A DNA stretch of 64,000 nucleotides, taken from positions 558,001 through 622,000 of the forward strand of contig JAMSLZ010000001.1 in the NCBI GenBank assembly GCA_026027325.1, given 5' to 3'. Shown here piece by piece: positions 1-12,629 of the stretch (positions are counted from its first letter, which is position 1; every line of letters starts with the position of its first letter). The stretch comes from Actinomucor elegans. Lineage: Eukaryota; Mucoromycota; Mucoromycetes; Mucorales; Mucoraceae. Below the pieces are notes generated by a model, which saw only the letters and a program-made list of their open reading frames with translations, searched no databases and was not told the DNA's origin. Both the position numbers and the translations under genes were made by a program.

Positions 1-1694
1 CAAGAGCACGAGATTGATGAAGATGGTTTGAATCCTGCTTTACTATTGAATAGATATGATAAACGTAAGAGTAGTCCTGCTATTCTTGGGTTGCCTTTTG
101 GTTTAAATCATGAAGCTCAACTGAGTTTGCATCTATCACAGCAAAGAAACTCCATTGAAGCTGCCATGTTGCTAGCCAATTTTAACAAGCTACTGGCTTT
201 TCCCAAAGTGAATGAGCTGGAGCATAAAGGTAAACTAGATTGGAAAAGGGGAAGATTACAGCCAGAAAAGCATGAAAATAGGAGCGAAATTATGCGCATA
301 AAAAAATTTTCTTGGGCTTCAGGCTTAGAAAAATTTTACATTGACTGAAAATTTTTTTTCATAGCTCCACAGCAGCAGCAGTGGCAAGATGATATGTCAA
401 TTCCTTCGCAAAACAAGAACTCTTGGGGAGATGTGCTATCAAATGAAGCTGAATCGAATCGTCGTCATTCTTATGATGTGAATATGAGTTGGCAGACGAT
501 GCCTGAAGCATTCTTAGAGAGACCAGACCTTTTACACAATATATCTTCTAATGCGGCTTCATCTTCTACCAGTCATTCAGAACCGCCTGTATTTAAACAA
601 GAAAGTTATTATCATACTCCAACAAAGATTACGTGGAGTCATGATGATTTACATCAGCAGCAACAACATCATCCTTATAGCTCTGTTGAGTATACTAATC
701 ACCCAATTTCACCTCGTCAACATAGTAGATTGTATCATCCTACCATGAGCTCGCCTCTAGTCCCTCATACTTACCATCATCGTTATCCTACTGCTCCACC
801 GCCACCACCACCACCACCACCACAACAACAACAACAACAACAAGAGCATCATGGTGTTCCCATGTTACACCCGCTTGCTAGACAACCCGATGTTTCTAAT
901 AATGGTGGTGTGAAACGTGAATTAGATCCGCATCCATACTATTCTTATACTTTCCCTCCTCAACATCCAATGCAGCAGCGCTATTATTACCCTACAACAG
1001 GCAAATTACCGCTACCTATGGACCCTCATCAACAACAGCAACAACAGCAACAGCAACAGCAACAAGCCCACCACCCTCCCCCTATCCTAGCAAAACCAAG
1101 ACGCAAGAAGCAAAAGTCCAATAACGTTGATGATTATGAAGAAGAATTAGGTCAAGAAACCAACGAAGAAGATTATCCGGACATGTCTGCACGCGATATT
1201 GAAGCTGCACGATCTGATCCAGAAGCAAGACCACGCAAACAAAAACTTCGATTTGTGGGAGATAAGTATACACCACAATGGGTCAGATATAATGGACAAT
1301 CCAAAGAAGGTTTATGTGATACATGTAAACCTGGTAAATGGTTACAACTTAAAAACAGTGCATATTGGTACAGTATCTCAACACGTAATGGCGCTTGTCT
1401 AACATTCAAGTAGGTACCATAAGCAATTCTTTCATGGCATTTCTTCTGTATCTGGTAAAGAATTTGTTCAACCGCTTGAAACACGTTGGGTGGATCAGGA
1501 TCTAGTGGAGGGCCTATGTCATCAATGTCATGCTTGGGTGGCTGTAAGTAATGTTAAAAGAAAGAACAGTGTTCTTTGGTATAGACATGCACACAAGGTA
1601 TGGATATTTTACTATACAGTTATATTTTATTAATTATATTTAATAGTGTCACGTCTACCATAAACCAAAGCCAAATGTACCAAAGAAAAGATAA
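1..1694 (+). CDS. Rua1/DUF4451-type transcriptional regulator, 5' end outside the window
   Basis: Partial gene, open at the left edge. Exons read as <1-229, 365-1367, 1414-1597 and 1647-1694, with all phases joining in frame and a TAA stop at 1692-1694. The C-terminal 110 or so residues carry paired CxxC/CHxC and HxxxC motifs (CDTC, AYWYHKQFFHG, CHQCHAWV, RHAHKC). This is the zinc-binding layout of the Rua1 C-terminal family (formerly DUF4451), named after an Ustilago regulator of glycolipid genes. The middle is low complexity: Pro-rich and two poly-Gln runs near 825-845 and 1028-1065, typical of fungal transcription factors, and a basic KPRRKKQK patch at about 1091-1114 could be a nuclear signal. 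Family membership is inferred from motif spacing; target genes are unknown. The 135-nt first intron is the least certain junction. Confidence 0.75.
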
Positions 1695-3820
1695 AAAAAA
1701 AGAAAAAGAAAAAGAAAAAAAAAACGCGTTAGAATCCCCCACAAAAAAAAATCATATAAAAAATCTCTTTCAACCGTATAGTATAACACCAAAGCCTTTT
1801 TTTCCCTTTAAATCAGTCTATTAGTTAGTTTCCCTCATAATCACTTTTTTCAATATCGGTTTCTTTTCAGTTGTATATATAATAATAAAAAAAAAAAATT
1901 AACAATTTTTCATTTCAACCTGATTACTGCATGATTATGTACAAGATCACTCACCTGTATGCATAGAACTCTTCATCAAATACAACAACAACAAAAAAAA
2001 ACTATCGCTAATATACATTAGAATAGTAACCAAGCCTAGCTTCACCTTTAGTTGCCATGCATCTTGTTACCTTAATAATCTATAGAACCCGAGAACTGAG
2101 ACCTTTCTGATGACTAGTCCGACTATTAGATCGTCATTGCTTTTATTACAAATGAAGGTTCTCATATACAGAAAGATCTTCATTATTAAGACACGTTCTC
2201 TTTGCATACTTGATAAGACTTGTTGTGTAACTCATTCACCATGCATGTAGAATTAGATTTGACTCATGGTAGTACATTTCCCGGCGCCAATTTCAAAGTA
2301 TGATTTGAGGTATAGCTTGCTAAATTCAATATCAATGCAACTTGGTTAGCTCTTGGTTTACCTAAGGAAGTATATCCAAGTTGGCTCTCGTTTCAGTAAT
2401 GCTATTAAAAATGTATTTCTATGTATTAAATATGCCAAAGAATATAATACAACCTTTCAGCTGATGACGATTACAAATTAGCAGAGGAGAACAATATATT
2501 TAATGAAATAAATAGAATTTGACCAGAACGCACGCTCACAGTAGACATAACAGTGCAATTTGAACATAGAGTATCAATTTAATACACCATCAAACTAAGA
2601 TCGAGTTGAAATCTCTCGTGCCATGCTAATTTTCAAAGCGGTAGTTATTTGATTAAATTTGAGGCTCAGACATTGGAAATTCATACGAGAAAAAATAGAA
2701 TTTAGAATGTACAAGATTACCAAAAGGGCCTTTCATTCTATTCTATTAACAAAACATGCATGCATTTAGGTTATATTTCGAATGATTTATGTTTTGTAAA
2801 AGTTCGAAAGCTAAATTACATGTCAAGAAGAGAAAATGTTGTATAATTGGGATGATCTAGTACTTTTTTAAAAGATGATAAAGATGAATTCATATCCATC
2901 AATAGTTGCGCAATACTAGCGTAAAAATAATCATTCTTGTTCGTAAACCAGGTATAGCTATTTTAAGTTGAATAATTTTATCCGTCCACTATATTTATGG
3001 ATGGGGGAGGAGGTATTCAAACTACCTCCAACCAATAAAAACGATACATTGAAACTTAATACTGCTGGCCAGAAATAGAAGTATATTACAATAGCAGATA
3101 ATATAATATAGTCCAATGCCATGATTCTACATAGACAATTTAGAGCTACTATATAATACATAAATCCTGTTTCAATATATATTTAGTATTGCCGTTATGT
3201 CATAAGTGAAACACTGCACGCTTTTGTACTGCTGATGGTTGTATTTCATCACCGACGACGTATATAGATCTCGTAGCGATTCTCGATTAATTACCATGTC
3301 TAATAAATAGTCCAAGCTGAAGATGTACTGTTGTGGGCATTGCAACTATTGCTTAGCTGCAGTACAATGGCTATATTAGGTATGTTCATGATTAGCAGTC
3401 GATTAATATGTAACAATAAACACAGTACCAACTGCAGTGACTGAAACACATGCTGTCATTATAACATACTATCATATAGGAAATCACCCAAAAATAAGCT
3501 TGAGTACAGATAGAGATATCTGCAGGAAAAATCTTTTATGATTTACCTTAACCGAATAGACAACTCTAGGTCCAGGGAGGAAGCTTATGTAATCAAGAAA
3601 TGCGAATGATGCAGTTACAAGAATCGATTTGAAGCCATTAAAACGAACGAATATATGGCCATATTAGGAAACGAGAACACATCACAATGCTTGTGATAGC
3701 CGAACACTAATATACATGGTATTCTCGACAAACTTTTGCAAGTTATGCAATTGTCATTATTTAACAAATGGAGGTAAGACATGGTAATTAGAAAACATAT
3801 CTAATACATATGTATCCATC

Positions 3821-3855
<35 letters not shown>

Positions 3856-3996
3856 TGAGATTTTACCAAACTCACGACATTCAAAAGGGAATCCAAATGA
3901 TTACAACTTTTACTAGAGGCTCAGTATACGAATTTGCTTTTGTAATCTTATATGTTCCAGGTTCTATTTAATTAATACGAAATTTCGGTTTGTATA

Positions 3997-4044
<48 letters not shown>

Positions 4045-4626
4045 ACCAGTTTTGAAAATTGCAAACTATAATCAACACGAATGATCCCGACTGATCTCTG
4101 TCTGATGTTGCATTTGATTAGTGTTTTACGCTTAAACTGAGCTACTGCATCTGTTGTGAATCTTTGATCTAGTCTAATTCTCTAGTTACATTAAATGCGT
4201 TATGCGCATTTGTCTTGATTAGCCCCAATTAGCGATTTGGTTGTTTCTTATTATTATATCTTGATTTAGCAAAATCATGAGAAAGTTTTGTCATCAATGG
4301 TACCACCAACTCAAGCATAATGTAGTTCCATTGAGAAGAGATACCTTTCTGGAAATAATTCATTTCATTCAAAACATTTACTTTTCATACCAGAAAATAT
4401 CATTAAATGTAGAGTGAGTGGATCGCACTTGTTATATTGATTTTGCTATGCCAAGTTATTGTTTAGAGTATGCTTTGTTTATCGAATAGTTTCCTAGAAT
4501 TCATGAAACATAGATATATTTTATTAGTGGTTTGAAACATCAAATTTTGCCCAACAGAGCAGACGCAGCAGTATTAAGAAGTCCATGACATCAAGGACGT
4601 ACTAATTGTGTAAAAAAAAAAAGGGT
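1695..4626. other. gene-free interval with two long homopolymers
   Basis: About 2.9 kb with no supported coding exon. It contains an A29 run at 3823-3851 and a T42 run at 3999-4040, about 150 bp apart and in opposite sense. A short perfect hairpin with GGAGGTA/TACCTCC arms lies near 3010-3030, beside a CCAAT motif. ORFs here are short and show no recognisable domain. Confidence 0.6.
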
Positions 4627-5289
4627 TTATTCCGGTGATAATGAATTTTCTCTACTATTACTGTCACTACTACTGCTGCTACAACTACTAGGTACAGACA
4701 GCTCTTTTGTACGGATAGCTTGACGTTTGTTTTGAAACCAAATCTGCACAGTTCTTGGACTCATTCCTAGCTGCCGACCCAATTCTACCCGTAATTGCGT
4801 GGAAGGAAAGAATGTTCTATCAAAGACCTTGTTTAAAACATCCAATTGTTTTGAAGAAGCGCGCCTTCTTTTCGCCTTCAGTGGCGGTAAATCGTCGCTC
4901 TGTTTAGAAGAAGAACTGGAAGAGGATGAGAAAGAAGAGCATGATCCTCTGCGGCTTCGTAGCTCTTGCTCAATCTTTCTTGACTCGATTTGATGCTGTC
5001 TTGATGATCTCTGTAGGCTTTTGTTTAGTAAATAGAATGGTGATGATGAGCTATTTGTAAAGCCGTGGCGTGGATGCTTTGACCAAATCATTTGTACAAA
5101 GACTTCTTCGTTTGCAGTAGAACAGTTTATTACATTTGACCGTTCCTGTTGATGATCTGACGCGTCAGCTTCTTGACTTGGCGGTGAACATAATAGAAAT
5201 GAAATGTTCAATGCTAAAGGTTTGATATATGGTTCTTGTTGGCAAGTGACGCTATCAATCAACATATTACAAGTAGAAAGCATTCTCAA
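4627..5289 (-). CDS. homeodomain transcription factor
   Basis: Single-exon gene for 220 residues. A 60-residue homeodomain lies at about 138-197: a basic N-terminal arm (KAKRRRASSKQ), helix 1 and 2 residues, and a recognition helix ending in the hallmark WFQNKRQ at about 184-190. The 60-residue spacing indicates a typical rather than TALE homeodomain. A Ser-rich stretch (about 116-128) precedes it and a Ser-rich tail follows. It should bind DNA in the nucleus, in the broad class that includes yeast Pho2 and Yox1, but I cannot assign an orthologue. Methionines at residues 1, 3 and 9 are all possible starts; a TATA-like TTATAAAATA only 32-41 bp upstream of the first ATG slightly favours an internal one. 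Confidence 0.9.
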   Translation of the reverse strand: MRMLSTCNMLIDSVTCQQEPYIKPLALNISFLLCSPPSQEADASDHQQERSNVINCSTANEEVFVQMIWSKHPRHGFTNSSSSPFYLLNKSLQRSSRQHQIESRKIEQELRSRRGSCSSFSSSSSSSSKQSDDLPPLKAKRRRASSKQLDVLNKVFDRTFFPSTQLRVELGRQLGMSPRTVQIWFQNKRQAIRTKELSVPSSCSSSSSDSNSRENSLSPE

Positions 5290-5320
5290 ATGAAAAGAGG
5301 GAAAATATTGATTTAGACTC

Positions 5321-5330
5321 TATTTTATAA
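5321..5330 (-). promoter_or_regulatory. TATA-like box upstream of the homeodomain gene
   Basis: Reads TTATAAAATA on the minus strand, 32-41 bp before the first ATG of the homeodomain ORF. Recognised by motif and position only. Confidence 0.4.
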
Positions 5331-6072
5331 TGACTTTTGGCTTCTCTTAAGGTTTTAAAATGAAAGAAGAAGCACACCACTTTTCTTATTAATTTAATTA
5401 ATCAAATGTCTTTCTGAAATGATAATTCTAAACGAAAATCCTAAATTTCGGTAGAAACATGTCGCTAAAATGTAATGTAATAATATTAATAGTTGGTTTT
5501 ACTATACATAAACGTATTATTTGAGTATATCTGAAAAAAAAAAAAAAGATAATAAACTGTAGAGCGAAACTTGAAAACAAGGTCAATAAAAGATTGGATG
5601 ATTTTTACTCACAAGCACAACAGCCTGTTATTAATTTAATCAGCCATTCTTGATCAGCAGGACACGGTTCTCAGCAAATAATACCTTGATTCAATTCTTA
5701 TTGTATCAAATGCTACCATGTTCTCTCCTGCCAATAAAAGCAATAATGGCTACACTTGTCAAAAGTAGACTTTTTGACATGTTTCTCAGCATTTTTTGTG
5801 TCATAAAGCCCAAGTTATAATTGCTCAATAGCACTTGATAATCCACTAACCGAAGCAAAATATACTATTCCTTTTTATAAACCACAATCATCATATGCAT
5901 AGTTTACATTGAACACCTTTCCGAGCTTTCCTTGTCTATCCATGATATTTTATTCCCTTTCTATTAAAAACCAAAATGCAATCATGATTCAAGCTTTTTC
6001 TTCTTCCAATGTATGTATATAAATGAATTCTCGCTGTATATCGTATATATTTATTGACTTTGTATTTCGTTT
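5331..6072. other. intergenic, nothing convincing
   Basis: AT-rich spacer. A minus-strand ORF of about 32 codons near 5,716-5,811 has a hydrophobic centre and a TATAAAAAGG upstream, but no second exon or family match could be supported. Confidence 0.4.
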
Positions 6073-6429
6073 TTATGCGCTGTCCTCATAACCAGTTGTA
6101 GGTGTACGGGCACGGTTGGGAACTATACAATAAATTAGTTTTTATATCAAAGCTATTTCTCAATCTATTTCAACGTACGAGGGTATGTAATAGGAAGTTC
6201 AGCATATCCCTTGAAACCAAAGTATTCGCGTCTAATCTTAGGAACAGTCCAAACCATGACAGGACCTAGGATAATAAATTGCGGGGGGTTATTCCTTGCA
6301 CTATTATACTTTCTTTTTTTTTTTTTCTCGGGTAATGCAGCTTATTAATGTCTTACCAGCAGTGCCAAGTACAAATGACCAAAAGATAACAGGTCTTTCA
6401 ATAGCGAAACGGTTCAATGCTCCGAGCAT
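6073..6429 (-). CDS. NADH:ubiquinone oxidoreductase 9.5 kDa subunit (NDUFA3-like)
   Basis: Three small exons: 6357-6429, 6179-6265 and 6073-6122 on the minus strand, with phases closing exactly to give 69 residues. The predicted protein has an N-terminal segment PVIFWSFVLGTAGPVMVW, which fits a single membrane helix, then a charged stretch and ITYPLPNRAR near the C-terminus. Small size, the 'FWS..xGxxGPVM' helix and the 'xTYPxPxxxR' tail match the fungal 9.5 kDa accessory subunit of mitochondrial complex I (mammalian counterpart NDUFA3/B9). It would sit in the inner-membrane arm of complex I; it is an accessory, not catalytic, subunit. No exon is long enough for ordinary ORF calling. Assignment is by pattern, without a search. 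Confidence 0.75.
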
Positions 6430-7272
6430 GTCGTATTAATTAAAGAGTGGGGAGAGTAGAAGTAGCGAGTTCAATAATAATAATAAAAAATTGTTGACTA
6501 TTGAGGGCCAAATATTCAATGTAAGCTGTAAATGATGACGTATCCCAAAGGAAATACCTTTGGAAGCGAGGTCAACCACTTAAAGCGCCAGTTACATTTG
6601 CTATAACTGCAAATGGATATCCCAAGATATACAATCTGAACCTTAGAAAATATCTGTACTCAAGTATATAGTGCTCATCTAGCGAATCTTTGCACATACT
6701 CTTTAATTCTCTTTCCAGCTTAAAAGAAGCTTGCAATTGGCCTTTCGAGCCACGATTAGCGGAGTTTGTATTATTTCCAAGATGTACTTTACATTACTTT
6801 GATTTTCAATTCTTTTAGAGAAGAGATTTCATGATTTTTAGTACCAAAATGTTTTTTCATATTAAGGTGCGTATTCATAATTTATTTAGTATATATATAT
6901 AATCGTTGGTATTTTCTTGTAAGGCCAAAAATATAAAAAACAACAAACTTGCAACAACCCAAACTTTTAAAACAGAGCTTCATAGTATCTTTATACCACT
7001 CAATGCTTAATTGAATTTCATCCAGACTTTTTTAATGGACTTTCTGATATATTTCATTATGCTGCTATGCTCAAAGTGAATTAAAGTAACAAACTATGAG
7101 TTTTGTACACGCCAAAAAATAACTCCTCCTGGCCTCTTCTATATTTAACTGCGCGGGCCAATCATGATTTAGAAGAAAAGTTGAGGGAATAACGGTCTGA
7201 GATGCGTGTACCTGATCAAAGTACTTTTTTCTTTACTCTAGACTTTTCTGCTACTACATTTACTTACTCATC
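6430..7272. other. divergent promoter region
   Basis: About 840 bp between the divergently transcribed complex I subunit and TBCB genes. A CCAAT motif (GGGCCAATCATG) lies near 7,156, about 115 bp before the TBCB start. No coding sequence seen. Confidence 0.5.
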
Positions 7273-8098
7273 ATGTCAATTGTAACTTTATTTGTCGATA
7301 CATCTGACGAAAAAGTCAGTTCAGAAAGACGTTTTGATAAAAGCCTGACTATCTCTCAACTCAAGGTGAATGGGTAATACAGAAAAGAGGATTACTATTG
7401 TACTCACTCTAGCAATGTAGTATAAACTTGAGCCAATTACTGGTATTCCCTTTTCAACTCAAAAGCTCGATTTATATCAAGGAAACAATTTACAAGGCAC
7501 TTTGGACGACGAAGAAAGAATGTTGGGATCTTATCCTGTGGAAGACTATATGAGAATCCATGTAGTTGATACCAACCCTCACCGTGTCAAAAACCAATAT
7601 ACCGATGTATCTCTTGTCGAGAAGTTTGAACTCACTGAAGACCAGTATGAAAAGAGAACAGGTAAACAAGACACATGCACAGTATACAAATATCTTACGC
7701 GATACCATGTAGATACTGTCAGAGCTTTTAAAGAGCGTAACAAGTTGGGTCGATTTTCGGCTGAAGCTGCAGCAAAAGAAGAAGCCATTGAGTTGGCATA
7801 TGAAAAGGCAGCGAGCGAAATTAAAGTAGGTGACCGCTGTGAAGTATTAGGTGATGATTATACTGCTCAAAGATTAGGTACTGTCAAATTCGTGGGCGAA
7901 ACCAAGTTCCAGGCTGGTCTTTGGGTCGGCATTCAATACGATGAACCTCTCGGTAAAAATGATGGAAGTGTTCAAGGAGAAAGATACTTTACTTGTCCAC
8001 CAAAGTATGGCGGCTTTGTGCGCCCTACCAAGGTCATTGTTGGCGATTTTCCTGAGGAAGAACTATTGCTTACAGATGATGAACTCGAAGAAATGTAA
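7273..8098 (+). CDS. tubulin-folding cofactor B (Alp11/TBCB), Ubl + CAP-Gly
   Basis: Two exons, 7273-7365 and 7421-8098, give 256 residues. The N-terminal 85 residues or so resemble the ubiquitin-like domain of TBCB (LEPITGIP, then GSYPVEDYMRIHVVD). A linker rich in Lys, Glu and Ala follows. The CAP-Gly domain spans about 168-235, with the signature GKNDGSVQG at 209-217 and RYF immediately after. The C-terminus ends DDELEEM, an acidic tail of the kind that CAP-Gly domains recognise and that TBCB uses on itself and on tubulin. Role: with cofactor E, binds alpha-tubulin during folding and dissociation of the tubulin heterodimer in the cytosol. Length matches the family (about 230-260). Confidence 0.93.
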
Positions 8099-8223
8099 AA
8101 TTATGAGCTGTCAAAATGCAGAACCCCCGATATTAGACAGTCACGGATCGAGTTACATGAAAAAAGTGTTTGAAATAAAGAAAAAAAAAAAAAAAAACTT
8201 TTTGTATTCATATTTATTAAGCC

Positions 8224-9391
8224 ATGTCGAGTGCAGAAAAAGTAATGAGAAAGTAACATAGAGAGCCAACAAGAAGAGCTAATAATTGACTTGAAATAGG
8301 TCACTGAGAAAAGGAGTTCTTTATCAAAAGAACGATTCTCTTCACCAGAGGAATTCCGCAGAAGGTAAGCTTTTTGTAAAGCATTACATAAATGTTCAAC
8401 GATTGAACCCAGTTCGAATATAGATCGGCTAGTCCAGAAGACGAAGAGGAAGAATTAGATGAATTTGGAAGAGTGAAGCGCCGTAGACAAAAGTTTAAAA
8501 GTGAAAGATCTGAAGAAGGCGAATACGATGATCATGACGATCGATCAGAATGCGATCGCGGTAGACGAGAAGATAGACATCAACATAGACGCCATCGCCA
8601 ACGATCTTCCTCTGGTTCTCGCTCACCTAGACGCTATCGCCGGCGCCACTCTGACTCAGATAGTGACTATGAGCGCCATCGTAGTAGCAGTAGACATAGA
8701 CATCATCGCAGTAGTAGCCACAGACACCATCGTCCTCATTATCACAACGGAAGCAGAGGAGGGGATGTTAGTAGTGTATTAACTCAAACATACATATCAA
8801 TTGCTAATCAAATTATCAATTTAGATGTATTCTGAAGCGGCGCAATACATTGATACAGAGTTCTATCCTTCAAAAGTTTATATTGGTGATCTGGAAAATG
8901 TTACTGAAAATGAAGTTAGAACGGCATTTTCACGTTTTGGAGTACTTGAAGATGTAAAACTGGTGGAAGGAAAAGAGTAAGGTCAATTGAAGGCGGCATA
9001 GGCGATTAGTATCTAATTTGTTGAAATTTCTAGTTATGGCTTTGTTACATTCGAGAAAAAAGAGGCAGCTCTAGAAGCTATCCAAAGTTTGCATGGTACA
9101 CTATTAGGAGCAAGACACATTAAAGGTAAAAATTAAGGTATACGCTTTTTGTAACTAGACATTAACCGGTAACTAGTGAATCGAGCCAAAATACCCGAAA
9201 GAAATAAAGTGGGCTTTGGTAATGTGCCTTGGCAGGACGAGGATGGACTGATGGCAAAGGAAGCGACGTATAATAGCTATAACCGCAGAAGATCATCCAC
9301 ACTAATGAAAATGGGCAATTTGGGTGATATCAATCCTCCAGCTGAACCTAATATGCCTCGCAGAGTTTTGACTAGTTATGATGACCTCTAG
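8224..9391 (+). CDS. RS-like, single-RRM RNA-binding protein
   Basis: Six exons: 8224-8241, 8300-8364, 8424-8766, 8825-8976, 9034-9125 and 9177-9391; phases close to 294 residues. The third donor could instead be at 8776, adding three residues. The N-terminal half is acidic then rich in Arg, Ser and His, with a DEFGR motif (RS-like, probably disordered). One RRM follows: RNP2 is VYIGDL and RNP1 is DYGFVTFE, the latter built across an intron. The C-terminal 70 residues are basic, then end MPRRVLTSYDDL. Such architecture is typical of splicing-associated nuclear proteins. I do not recognise the orthologue. It starts 125 bp after the TBCB stop, same strand. Confidence 0.8.
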
Positions 9392-10537
9392 ACTTGCCAT
9401 CGAGTTATGTTTCCTTTTTATTTTCTTTGTAAATTCATATACACATACATACTTCTTTCACTTGTTAAGGTAGATCTTTGATTAATTGATATTAGCTCTA
9501 CCGTAATACATTTTTTTTCCATCAGGCATATCACTGAATCAAGAATCTACTGTTACCTTTTTTTTTTTCTTAATAAACTTGGACCAACAACCATTTTCAT
9601 ACATACGTGCTTGGGCTTTCTACGTAATGAACAGACAACGTAATACTTGAATTTCCGTTCTATCATTAATAACAACTATTGCTGTCAACTTACATTTCTA
9701 AGCTTTGATTTGGTTGATCGCCAAGAAAGTTTTATGCTATAAAACAATTCTACACCATGGTAAAAGACAACTCAGTTCACTCTGGATTTATTAATCCTTC
9801 TTCTGTGATACCCTTCCCTTAGCGTTTCTGGCTAAATTAATTTATTTGAAAGGTTATTACCTTTTAGCACCATCTAATAAGAATGTTTTTGAAGTTTTTA
9901 CCTGATTAGACAAATAAATTAACAATAAAAAAGTTAATTGAGACAACAAATTAACAAATGTAAAGAGATATTTAACACCAATAAAAGAATCAAGGTCATT
10001 AGATGCAACATTTTCTGAACTTGAACTACTAATTGATGCGATAGATGACTAACATTAATCGAGATCTTGATGAAGAACAATACATTTTGGAAGTCGTGAT
10101 TTGAATTTACAAATAGAGTATCATATTTTCTTTCGACTAGTATAGGTTTTTACAAGAGAACGATTGGCACAAAAGAGTAAATGCGATATAAAATCGGCAA
10201 CTTCTGCATTTTTCACCTAATATATTACTATAAGAGAGGTGCTGTTGTAGATAATGCATTATGATTTACATACCTTTCATGTTTCAAAGTTCTATCTTTG
10301 TTGTGTATTGGTTTAGAAACAACTCGATAATTTTAAGGGTTTCTAAGAGAAAAGTCATGCATCGCCGTTTCACAATTCACCAGCCAATGGAGGAGGAATT
10401 ATACCACGCATGATTTTTATTGGTTGGTTATAGTTCAACAGTTGCCTGACATGATTGATGATGAGAAGTGTTTTCTCAAGCAGAATTCTACTTTTCTTAA
10501 ATAATCGAAAAGTGAACAAAGATGCAGTATGCTTTAA

Positions 10538-10574
<37 letters not shown>

Positions 10575-11277
10575 AATGTTAGTATTTTATTCTAATGAAA
10601 CGTGAAAGTTTGTGTAAGAAAACAATTTATAAAAAAAAAGATGTAGTCTAAAATATAGCAATTCTACGTCTATTAGAAACTATACCTTCAAATCTAGTTT
10701 TCATCTATAATAAAAAGTCCTTGAAAGTAATCAACACGAAATTTCTAATGCTTTTTATTAGCCATCGAATATACAGCTTGCGCGGTGAAGGAGGAGGAGA
10801 TCAATTTTTATTTCATGTCAACCAATAGCATACGAGCATCGGTATTGATGAGCACTATCCAAGCATAGAAATTGCTGCCAAATACAATGGACATGCTAGA
10901 GGTGTTATAGATGCTACTAACCAATATGATGATTAGTAAAGATAACAAGTTCTCTGCCTATGAAACTGCAAAAAGTATCGTGTATGACTTTAGAATTTGC
11001 TTTGATCTCGTTGATTCAATGATACATTTAGATATTGGTCTCTTTATAATCAAATTGAATACCTATAAAAAAGATACAGCAATAGAGCTATTCCCATATG
11101 AAATCATTAAGCAAGCAATAATAATCCGGTTTCAATCATTATCAGATACTCTTTGGAGTCCAAAATGTGTGACTGCACCAAGCGGCAGACGTCACGTAGT
11201 ACCTTTTACTTCGTTTTTCTTTTAATTTCCTTATTCTTTATTCTTTGAGAAAGACCTAACCGAGCCTAATATACAAC
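9392..11277. other. intergenic with T31 run
   Basis: No convincing exon. A T31 run sits at 10542-10572. A 104-codon ORF at 10911-11225 has no recognised motif and ends in low-complexity T-rich sequence. The final 120 bp form the leader of the RNPS1-like gene and include GACGTCACG, which resembles a CRE/ATF site (motif only). Confidence 0.45.
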
Positions 11278-12456
11278 ATGTAAGTAGAAACAATATCAAC
11301 ACAAATTGCAGCAATACATTGAAAAGTCACTTTAGCTGATTGCATTTTGATAAATATTACTTAGGCCTTCTCCAAGATCTCCATATTCCAGGTCTCCTTC
11401 TCCTCGTAGACGCTCCTTTTCAAAGGATCGTTCGCGTTCGCCGCGCTCAAGATCACCTGTACGTCGTAGCCGTTCGAGATCATCCAGTCCAGAACATCTT
11501 CATTCTATTCTAGTTACCAATTTGACGCGCAATGTCAAAGAAGAGCACGTCCGTGAAATCTTTGGAAAATTTGGTAGAATCAGCTATCTCGAGTTCCCAA
11601 TAAACAAAATTTGTAAGCTACGCAGATTCATATATGAAAGAGTCTACTAAAGAATCTATCTCTTAGTAAACACGAATAAGGGAAAAGCATATATTGATTT
11701 TGAGACGCAAGAAGAAGCTGACAAAGCTTTAAGCTATATGGATAATGTAAGTGATTACAATTAAAGGACGTTATGAAACGAGTGCTAATATGATTGATTT
11801 TATTTTATTTTTTAAAAAAAAAGGCACAGCTGGATGGTAAAAGACTTGTCTGTGTTATTGCTCCTAAACGTCGCGAAAGATCACCATCGCCACGCGCAGG
11901 TAAGAGGATTATATTCAGTATGATTGTATGCGCTAATCATGAAATAGCTCGTTTATCCCCACCTCCTTTCAGAAGAGCCAACAATCGTGGACCTCCTCCA
12001 TCCATCAACCGCCGTGGAGACCGATTCGGCGGCGGCAGAGATAGAGGAAGACGTTATTCTCGCTCACCATCAAGATCACCTATCCGACGTGGAAGACGTT
12101 ACTCGTACTCTCGTTCCAGATCTCCCAGTCGTAGTTATTCTAGAGGACGAAAGAGATCTTATTCTCGTGGAAGACGCAGCTATTCTCGTGGAAGACGTAG
12201 TTATTCTCGTAGCAGAAGCTATTCCAGAAGTTTAACTCCCAGTAGAAGCCGTAGTAGATCTCCTATCAGACGCAGTCGATCTCCTATCAGACGTAGCCGC
12301 TCACCCATCAGACGCAGCAGATCCATTAGACGTAGTAGATCTCCCATCAGACGCAGCCGTTCACCTATCAGACGTAGTAGATCTATCAGACGTAGCAGAT
12401 CAAGATCTTATAGTAGATCACTCTCAAGACGCAGAAGTTCCAGCATCAGACGTTAA
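11278..12456 (+). CDS. RNPS1-like SR/RRM splicing factor, start codon split by intron
   Basis: Exons 11278-11279 (AT), 11365-11612, 11667-11746, 11824-11899 and 11948-12456 give 304 residues. The first exon supplies only the A and T of the start codon; the G comes from exon 2 after an 85-nt intron with GTAAGT and TTAG ends. Residues 2-55 are an SR region; the RRM follows with LVTNL (RNP2) and KGKAYIDFE (RNP1). The next stretch, AQLDGKRLVCVIAPKRRERSP, is the RNPS1-like RRM exit. The tail is a long Arg/Ser repeat of SRSPIRR units. RNPS1 joins the exon-junction/ASAP complex and promotes splicing in the nucleus. An in-frame ATG at 11794 lies inside intron 3 and is not the start. Confidence 0.85.
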
Positions 12457-12629
12457 GAGAATGACTTATCATACAAATCATTTTTAAATAAAAAAGAGTA
12501 TTGAAAGGTTTATTTACATAACAGATGCTTCACTATCTATGTATGCTACTAACTTTATCTAGATATATATATAGCTCTTTGGCAACATTACTCGTTGATG
12601 GATGTTAAATAGCAATATAAGAAAGTGTG

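Noticed and set aside
11794..11823. ATG at 11794 as start of a 220-codon SR protein
   Set aside because: It lies in intron 3 of the RNPS1-like gene; the RRM upstream joins in phase only when this stretch is removed.
12000..12450. Repetitive Ser/Arg coding stretch as a tandem repeat or CRISPR-like array
   Set aside because: It is the RS domain of the RNPS1-like protein, in frame throughout.
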